Below the pieces are notes generated by a model. The model was not told the DNA's origin. It was given only the letters and a program-made list of their open reading frames with translations, and searched no databases. Made by a program: the position numbers and the translations under genes. A stretch of 27,544 nucleotides of DNA from a virus. Position 1 is the first letter of the stretch; every line of letters begins with the position of its first letter. Of this stretch, positions 24,084-27,544 are shown in pieces. The DNA lies in IMG/VR virus record IMGVR_UViG_3300009603_000047, positions 1 through 27,544 of that record; one strand, written 5' to 3'.

Positions 24084-24552
24084 TGCCAGTCCTCTTTCTA
24101 TCCAGAATACTATCCAGCGTCTCTTCAATATTCTCAGATAAAGGCTCCTGGCTAGTTAATTCCTGACGGGCAGCCTTGCGCCACTCCGTGATAAGCTCCC
24201 TCGCCGAGTCTTCCCCAACAACCATCTGCGGCTTAAAGATATGGCCCAGGAACGCATTCAATAAAGAAATAAGCAAAACATCAGATCCACGATTCTTGTC
24301 CGGGTTCTGAACCCTGTCAATCGCCACCGCTAACATCTTCTCCCCAAATGCTACCTTGGACTGCTCGAGATCGTCCGCAAAACCAGGGTCATCTTTTATC
24401 CATCTGAAATACGTAGCCCGGGAAATGCCGGCTACCTTGATTGCCTTGGAGTTACCACCCCATTCCTCTACGGCCTGGAGCAATAGCTTCTTGTTTAAGG
24501 CCATGCCTTCGGGCGTATTGTCGTAGTTTCCCTTTGTGCTACGCTTTGCCAT
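24061..24552 (-). CDS. terS: terminase small subunit (163 aa)
   Basis: The start chosen is the ATG at 24550-24552 (MAKRSTKGNYDNTPEGMALN), six bases after GGGAG; an ATG two codons upstream would sit directly on the ribosome site. Residues about 20-60 carry a helix-turn-helix (LLQAVEEWGGNSKAIKVAGI then S-R-A-T-Y-F-R-W-I-K-D-D-P-G-F) typical of phage terminase small subunits of the homeodomain-like type that bind the packaging site. A middle helical region (LAVAIDRVQNPDKNRGSDVL) and an acidic C-terminal tail follow. It is first in the leftward operon, just before the large subunit. It recruits viral DNA and the large terminase. Confidence is good from the helix-turn-helix and the order. Confidence 0.85.
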   Translation of the reverse strand: MAKRSTKGNYDNTPEGMALNKKLLLQAVEEWGGNSKAIKVAGISRATYFRWIKDDPGFADDLEQSKVAFGEKMLAVAIDRVQNPDKNRGSDVLLISLLNAFLGHIFKPQMVVGEDSARELITEWRKAARQELTSQEPLSENIEETLDSILDRKRTGNGEAQVD

Positions 24553-24565
24553 TAACATCTCCCTA

Positions 24566-24750
24566 TTTACATACTTACATAATTACATTTACGGGTCTTA
24601 TAGAGACCCGAAATGTAATGTAATTTGTAACTTACATAATAATTACATGTAATTACATTGTAACTAGTCACGAATTACATGTAAGTTACAACCAGTTACA
24701 TTGTAATTCCTAGATCCTTGTAACAATCCCATGTAATCCTATGTAATTAC
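24566..24750. repeat. iteron-like TTACAT/ATGTAA array
   Basis: At least fourteen copies of TTACAT or its complement lie within about 180 bases just upstream of the small terminase gene, at 24567, 24575, 24583, 24613, 24618, 24632, 24643, 24647, 24653, 24675, 24679, 24696, 24731 and 24741. Several pair to form perfect palindromes, for example AATTACATGTAATT at 24641-24654 and TTACATGTAA at 24675-24684. AT-rich repeats of this density are typical of replication-initiator or repressor binding sites. The function is inferred. Confidence 0.75.
24582..24619. repeat. long inverted repeat / hairpin
   Basis: ATTACATTT-A-CGGGTCT on the left pairs with AGACCCG-AAATGTAAT on the right across a 5-base loop (TATAG), giving 16 base pairs with one bulged A. 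It lies in the repeat array, about 30 bases upstream of the small terminase start. In the leftward direction the GC-rich inner stem is followed by AAATGTAAT and no T-run of note. It may be an operator, a leader hairpin or part of an origin. Confidence 0.7.
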
Positions 24751-25060
24751 TAACATAGGAAGACATATAAGTCAATCTACATTGCGTAATAATGAATACA
24801 TTGTGGACGTAGCGCGTTGCCGGGAGGCCTTTTAGCGGAAAATTTATTGTCAGGGGTATCCATGTACTATCCCAACTCCACCCAAGCCCTACCCCTCCCC
24901 CCTGATTGCTGACGATTATGTGTTCTAAAGTGCGATGTTGCTGCCCTAGGTGTATGAGACCGCCCATTGTTGTCGCTCCGCTCCGTTGCCCAGCCTCCTG
25001 TCCACCCCCGGATGATGCTACTGGTGATGTTCTCCCATGTGTTGTCTCTAGTGTCTGTAT

Positions 25061-25090
25061 TGCTTAATAGTGTCTTGCTTAATAGTGTCT
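25061..25090. repeat. 15-bp tandem repeat, two copies
   Basis: TGCTTAATAGTGTCT occurs twice back to back at 25061-25075 and 25076-25090. Read on the minus strand in the frame of an open stretch at 25048-25248 it encodes D-T-I-K-Q twice. It is probably a local slippage duplication in the intergenic region. Confidence 0.85.
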
Positions 25091-25151
25091 TGATCATAGT
25101 GTTGTGGTGTGTTGTGTGAGGGTGCCGGGTTCATGCTCGGGCCCGGGCTCG

Positions 25152-25196
25152 GGGTTCCTAGGGTTCCTGGGATGCCTGGGATGCCTGGGATGACAG
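25152..25196. repeat. 9-bp tandem repeat, five units
   Basis: Five consecutive 9-base units run GGGTTCCTA, GGGTTCCTG, GGATGCCTG, GGATGCCTG and GGATGACAG. On the minus strand, in the same frame as the nearby 15-bp repeat, they read as P-G-I-P-G-I-P-G-T-L-G-T, a collagen-like pattern. No ribosome site supports expression, so it is listed as a repeat. Confidence 0.8.
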
Positions 25197-25366
25197 GATA
25201 AAATCCCTTTTTATATGGAATTACACTGTATCTACTGTCTACGTCCACGCATGCGCCACGTTTCCAGGGATTGCGCCTGTCAAAGCCTAGGAATTCGGCC
25301 CAATTCCCAGACTTGTGACGGTGTTAGCATAGGATGATCTAGCTATAAATCTATTGACTATAGGTA

Positions 25367-25395
25367 TGGACATTCGGCTATCATGAGCGTATAAT
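25367..25395 (+). promoter_or_regulatory. sigma70-like promoter for the rightward genes
   Basis: TGGACA at 25367-25372 (five of six to the -35 consensus) is followed after exactly 17 bases by TATAAT at 25390-25395 (perfect -10). Transcription would begin near 25402, about 40 bases before the ATG of the gene-88-like gene. The match to the bacterial housekeeping consensus suggests early transcription by host RNA polymerase. Confidence 0.65.
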
Positions 25396-25441
25396 CTAGA
25401 GGTAGGCCAAGCTTACAAATACAAAATTGTGGAGTGTGAAC

Positions 25442-26278
25442 ATGGTAACAAGAGCGGAATTGATAGAATTCGCCGAGGCGGCGATTAACAACCCGGACGG
25501 CCTCGGCCATGGGGCCCCGGCCCATTGGGGCCCGAATTGGAAACGGGCCCACAGTAAATTCACGGAATTCACGGCCACAGGTCAACCACAATGGAATATA
25601 TTCGTCAAAGGCAATTCCAAGTTAAAGTTTTGGCAGTTTTCCACACTGCCAAAAATATCTTGCCCAGGGGCGGGTGACTGTCTAAATTGGTGTTATAGTT
25701 TCAAGGCTTGGCGGTATCCTGATGCATACTTTAGACAATTACAGAATACTATTCTGATTATGAATAAATCCGAACATATCACGAATGCATTCTTAAACTT
25801 ACCAACAAATGAGACCATCCGTTTATATGTTGACGGCGATATAGACAGCCTGGACACTCTCGAATTTTGGTTTGATCTATTGGCCAAACGGCCCGACTTG
25901 CAAGTATATGGATACTCCAAGTCATGGGCCGTGTTCCTAGCATATGACAAAACTGGCCAACCTTGGCCAACAAATTATATGCTTAATTTATCAGGTGGTA
26001 GTAAATACAACGGCCAATTACGGGCCCATATGGAACAATTGCCAATTGTCCGCGGGGAATTCGTCGCAGTTACGGCACCCTTTAAAATGCCTAACAAACT
26101 AGACACGCCGACACTATGGGCACAATGGGCAAAAGTAGTAAAAGAATCAGCGCGTAAACTTGGATATGCAAATTCGTTTGTATGTCCGGGCAAATGTTAC
26201 GCATGCCTACCTAATCAAGAGCATGCTTGCGGATCTTGGAAGTTTAAAAATATTCCTGTAGTTATAGGCATACATTAA
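25442..26278 (+). CDS. phage gene-product-88-like protein (278 aa)
   Basis: The start is the ATG at 25442, eight bases after GGAG; an in-frame TTG at 25427 precedes the ribosome site and is rejected. The motif G-N-S-K-L then ISCPGAGDCLNWCYSFKAWR gives Cys74, Cys80 and Cys84 (C-x5-C-x3-C). The core strands I-R-L-Y-V-D-G-D-I-D-S and V-Y-G-Y-S-K-S-W match the 'GP88' family first named from mycobacteriophage. A C-terminal cluster C-P-G-K-C-Y-A-C with Cys248, Cys252, Cys255 and Cys263 could bind iron-sulphur or zinc. The biochemical activity of the family is, to my knowledge, not established; the shape recalls a barrel enzyme with a metal cluster. It is the first gene after the rightward promoter. 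Its DNA is unusually rich in GGCC and GAATTC, unlike the structural operon. Confidence 0.75.
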   Translation: MVTRAELIEFAEAAINNPDGLGHGAPAHWGPNWKRAHSKFTEFTATGQPQWNIFVKGNSKLKFWQFSTLPKISCPGAGDCLNWCYSFKAWRYPDAYFRQLQNTILIMNKSEHITNAFLNLPTNETIRLYVDGDIDSLDTLEFWFDLLAKRPDLQVYGYSKSWAVFLAYDKTGQPWPTNYMLNLSGGSKYNGQLRAHMEQLPIVRGEFVAVTAPFKMPNKLDTPTLWAQWAKVVKESARKLGYANSFVCPGKCYACLPNQEHACGSWKFKNIPVVIGIH

Positions 26279-26296
26279 AAATTGATCTGGTCCATT

Positions 26297-26323
26297 GGAA
26301 TTCTGGAAATTTTCCAGAATTCC
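26297..26323. repeat. 27-bp near-perfect palindrome after the gene-88-like gene
   Basis: GGAATTCTGGAAA is followed by one T and then its exact complement TTTCCAGAATTCC, so 13 base pairs flank a single central base. It starts 18 bases after the stop codon at 26278. There is no T-run afterwards in the rightward direction, so it is not a standard intrinsic terminator. It could be an operator, an mRNA-stabilising hairpin or a protein binding site. Confidence 0.85.
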
Positions 26324-26356
26324 AGAGGAGCTTAGGCCAAATCCGAAAACGTGGCC

Positions 26357-26452
26357 ATGAGCAATGAATACATTATGAAAGGGGGCGAAAATATTAGACC
26401 GAGACACATTGCGACTAGCAACCTGATCCGAGGAACAATTAATACAGAATAG
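26357..26452 (+). CDS. possible very small protein (31 aa)
   Basis: The frame starts MSNEYIMKGGENIRPRHIAT and ends at TAG just before the AGAAAGAGGT ribosome site of the next small gene. Its own ribosome site is weak; AGGAG lies too far upstream (about 26 bases). The spacing to neighbours fits a chain of small early genes, but coding is uncertain. No family recognised. Confidence 0.35.
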   Translation: MSNEYIMKGGENIRPRHIATSNLIRGTINTE

Positions 26453-26464
26453 AAAGAGGTAACA

Positions 26465-26596
26465 TTGAATTCTAAACAAGCTATCGACCAGGGATTTATC
26501 CCATACCCATACACATTCCCGGCCATTAAATTTGTAGTGGTCGAGGATATAAAAGCAGTGAATACAAAACAGAAAGAGGTGACGGCAACAGATTAA
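26465..26596 (+). CDS. small protein with TTG start (43 aa)
   Basis: The frame starts at TTG (26465-26467), five bases after AGAGG, and encodes MNSKQAIDQGFIPYPYTFPA followed by IKFVVVEDIKAV and a polar tail. The clear Shine-Dalgarno, balanced composition and hydrophobic strand-like centre favour a real gene despite the rare start. The function is unknown. It lies in the rightward early-gene chain. Confidence 0.5.
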   Translation: MNSKQAIDQGFIPYPYTFPAIKFVVVEDIKAVNTKQKEVTATD

Positions 26597-26597
26597 T

Positions 26598-26660
26598 CGC
26601 CCTGACGAGACCGAGTGGCTCCCGGTCGAAACACCCCCCGGGGGGTGTAGGCGAGAGCCA
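26598..26660 (+). promoter_or_regulatory. GC-rich structured leader with 18-bp perfect palindrome
   Basis: ACACCCCCCGGGGGGTGT at 26631-26648 is a perfect palindrome. Outside it, TGGCTC (26616-26621) pairs with GAGCCA (26655-26660), GACCG pairs with CGGTC just before the palindrome, and CGCC (26598-26601) can pair with GGCG (26650-26653). The element fills the gap between the 43-aa and 191-aa genes. It could be a structured leader, a terminator-like element without a T-run, or a dimeric protein site. Confidence 0.55.
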
Positions 26661-26685
26661 TAAATACAGTATAGGAGTAGAACAT

Positions 26686-27261
26686 ATGGGAAAGATTAAG
26701 AGACTAGTAGAGGAGAATCCACACGGGATATGCGAGGCAATGGTTGACTCGCTCCAGACTACCATTAAGACATTACAGGAAAGAACTAATACGAATTCTT
26801 ATACAGTCAGAGTCTATTGCGATAGGCAAGGGGTCGAGGTTGAGGAAGTAGTTAACCTACCAGACCACATTGCAACAAGTTTGTCCATCATCGGGGTTGT
26901 TGCTAGGGTGATGACCATTGCTGAACAACAACATAGCGGACAGTGTGGAACTAAACATGATCCATGTATATCTGAAGGAATAGCCAATGCATCCTTTAGG
27001 CTAGACCCCAAACAGGAACAGAGTATGACTGAAGAAAAAACATTTATTCACTATGACACAAGAACACCTCTTGGATTAGAGATACTAGAAGAAGAAGTCT
27101 TTGACCTACAAGTTATATTGGAGAACTTTGGTACAGGTGAAGGAGATTTGAAGGTAGAGTATCCAGAATTTTACACATTCCTAATGACTGCAAACGTAGG
27201 TGATAGCAAGTCTGGTATGTATGGACAGGGAACGTATGACTGTTGGAAGCGAATATCTTAA
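26686..27261 (+). CDS. hypothetical early protein, possible two-part fusion (191 aa)
   Basis: The ATG follows ATAGGAGTAGAACAT, a good ribosome site. Residues 1-105 contain a helix (GICEAMVDSLQTTIKTLQER), a strand pair (YTVRVYCDRQGVEVEEVVNL) and a second helix. Residues 114-191 start at an internal Met (MTEEKTFIHYDTRTPLGLEI) preceded by AGGA seven bases upstream at DNA 27014-27017. The C-terminal part is acidic with aromatic residues (EYPEFYTFLMT, then GQGTYDCWKRIS). The two halves look unlike each other, so this may be two former genes joined, or one gene with internal initiation at 27025. No family recognised. Confidence 0.6.
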   Translation: MGKIKRLVEENPHGICEAMVDSLQTTIKTLQERTNTNSYTVRVYCDRQGVEVEEVVNLPDHIATSLSIIGVVARVMTIAEQQHSGQCGTKHDPCISEGIANASFRLDPKQEQSMTEEKTFIHYDTRTPLGLEILEEEVFDLQVILENFGTGEGDLKVEYPEFYTFLMTANVGDSKSGMYGQGTYDCWKRIS

Positions 27262-27278
27262 AGAGAGAGGAGAAAATA

Positions 27279-27518
27279 ATGGTTGATCCAATAAGTCGGG
27301 AAGAGAAAGTCTTGAGAGCTGTACGCAAGATGTTAAGCGATCACTATGACATCAGTGAATACAACCTGGAAATAAACATCAGTGGTGGTGCAACCCGGAT
27401 CAATATAATCCTGATGCCCACCCAGGAGCAGTTTCCGGAACAGCACTGTAGCGTTCACGGCGTTCAATTAGGCCGAGGTTGGCACGGGCCGAAAGACTGC
27501 GAAGGGGGTGAGAGTTAA
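27279..27518 (+). CDS. hypothetical early protein (79 aa)
   Basis: The start is the ATG at 27279, after AGAGAGGAGA; an in-frame ATG further upstream overlaps the previous gene and is less likely. It encodes MVDPISREEKVLRAVRKMLS followed by a strand-like section (YNLEINISGGATRINIILMP) and a C-terminal H-C-S-V-H-G region with a second Cys (K-D-C-E-G). The His and Cys residues could bind metal, but the pattern is not a recognised motif. It lies 17 bases after the 191-aa gene and ends 26 bases before the window edge. Confidence 0.6.
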   Translation: MVDPISREEKVLRAVRKMLSDHYDISEYNLEINISGGATRINIILMPTQEQFPEQHCSVHGVQLGRGWHGPKDCEGGES

Positions 27519-27544
27519 AACAATTCAAGATCCGAGGGGTGGTC

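Larger units (their letters stand above)
24553..25441. other. divergent intergenic region without a convincing gene
   Basis: About 890 bases separate the leftward structural operon from the rightward genes. It holds a dense TTACAT/ATGTAA array (24566-24750), a Gly/Cys-coding-like but unconvincing middle (24780-25050), tandem repeats of 15 and 9 bases, and a sigma70-like promoter near the right end. Open frames in it (24710-24967, 24867-25097 and 25048-25248, all minus strand) lack good ribosome sites. Promoters for the structural operon are expected here but I could not identify one with confidence. The region is the best candidate in the window for a replication origin or packaging site. Confidence 0.6.

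Noticed and set aside
24566-24750. CRISPR array
   Set aside because: The repeated unit is only 6-10 bases, irregularly spaced and in both orientations, with no spacers of constant length.
24710-24967. An 85-codon minus-strand open frame in the intergenic region
   Set aside because: No ribosome site, low-complexity composition, overlap with the repeat array edge, and no recognisable domain.
26631-26648. Intrinsic terminator at the C6G6 palindrome
   Set aside because: The palindrome has no natural loop and no T-run follows on either strand.
26598-26660. A tRNA-like fold including GGTCGAAAC
   Set aside because: No acceptor stem, anticodon arm or proper T-arm spacing could be built around it.

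Overview
The window looks like part of the genome of a tailed double-stranded DNA virus (Caudoviricetes), or a prophage copy of one. The evidence is a contiguous terminase small subunit, terminase large subunit, portal, scaffold and HK97-like capsid set, followed by connector, tail and fibre genes. Shine-Dalgarno sites (for example AAGGAGG before the capsid gene) and a near-consensus sigma70 promoter point to a bacterial host. I cannot name the host. No sheath, tube or ordinary tape-measure gene is visible, and a 2198-residue protein sits in the head module. This suggests a short-tailed (podovirus-like) virion that carries a large internal or ejected protein, but that is inference.

Layout. 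Positions 1-24552 are one tightly packed leftward (minus-strand) morphogenesis operon, with many TAATG or abutting stop/start junctions. Read in the direction of transcription it runs: terminase small subunit, a 27-residue basic peptide, terminase large subunit, portal with a collagen-like tail, a 667-residue acidic protein, two Gly-rich proteins sharing an F-x-x-Y/F motif, the 2198-residue giant protein, scaffold, major capsid protein, a run of small head/completion proteins, a connector/adaptor with a jelly-roll insert, a 647-residue tail protein, a 97-residue beta protein, a Vsr-like nuclease-fold protein, a 1108-residue fibre, and the start of another gene cut by the window edge.

Positions 24553-25441 are a divergent intergenic region with no convincing gene. 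It holds a dense array of TTACAT/ATGTAA repeats including palindromes (a possible replication origin or operator array), two short tandem repeats, and a sigma70-like promoter (25367-25395) firing rightward. Positions 25442-27518 are rightward genes: a phage gene-product-88-like protein, two very small genes, a 191-residue protein that may be a fusion, and a 79-residue protein. They are separated by leaders with a recurring AATACA-plus-Shine-Dalgarno arrangement and by strong palindromes.

The most notable observation is a complete-looking DNA cytosine-5 methyltransferase domain (residues about 366-722), with motifs I, IV (catalytic Cys), VI, VIII and IX/X in order, embedded in the 2198-residue putative virion protein. 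This suggests a structural protein of the polyvalent type that carries DNA modification activity in the particle, possibly delivered with the genome. A Vsr-like nuclease-fold protein lies in the same operon. No lysis, integrase or replication genes are recognised in the window.
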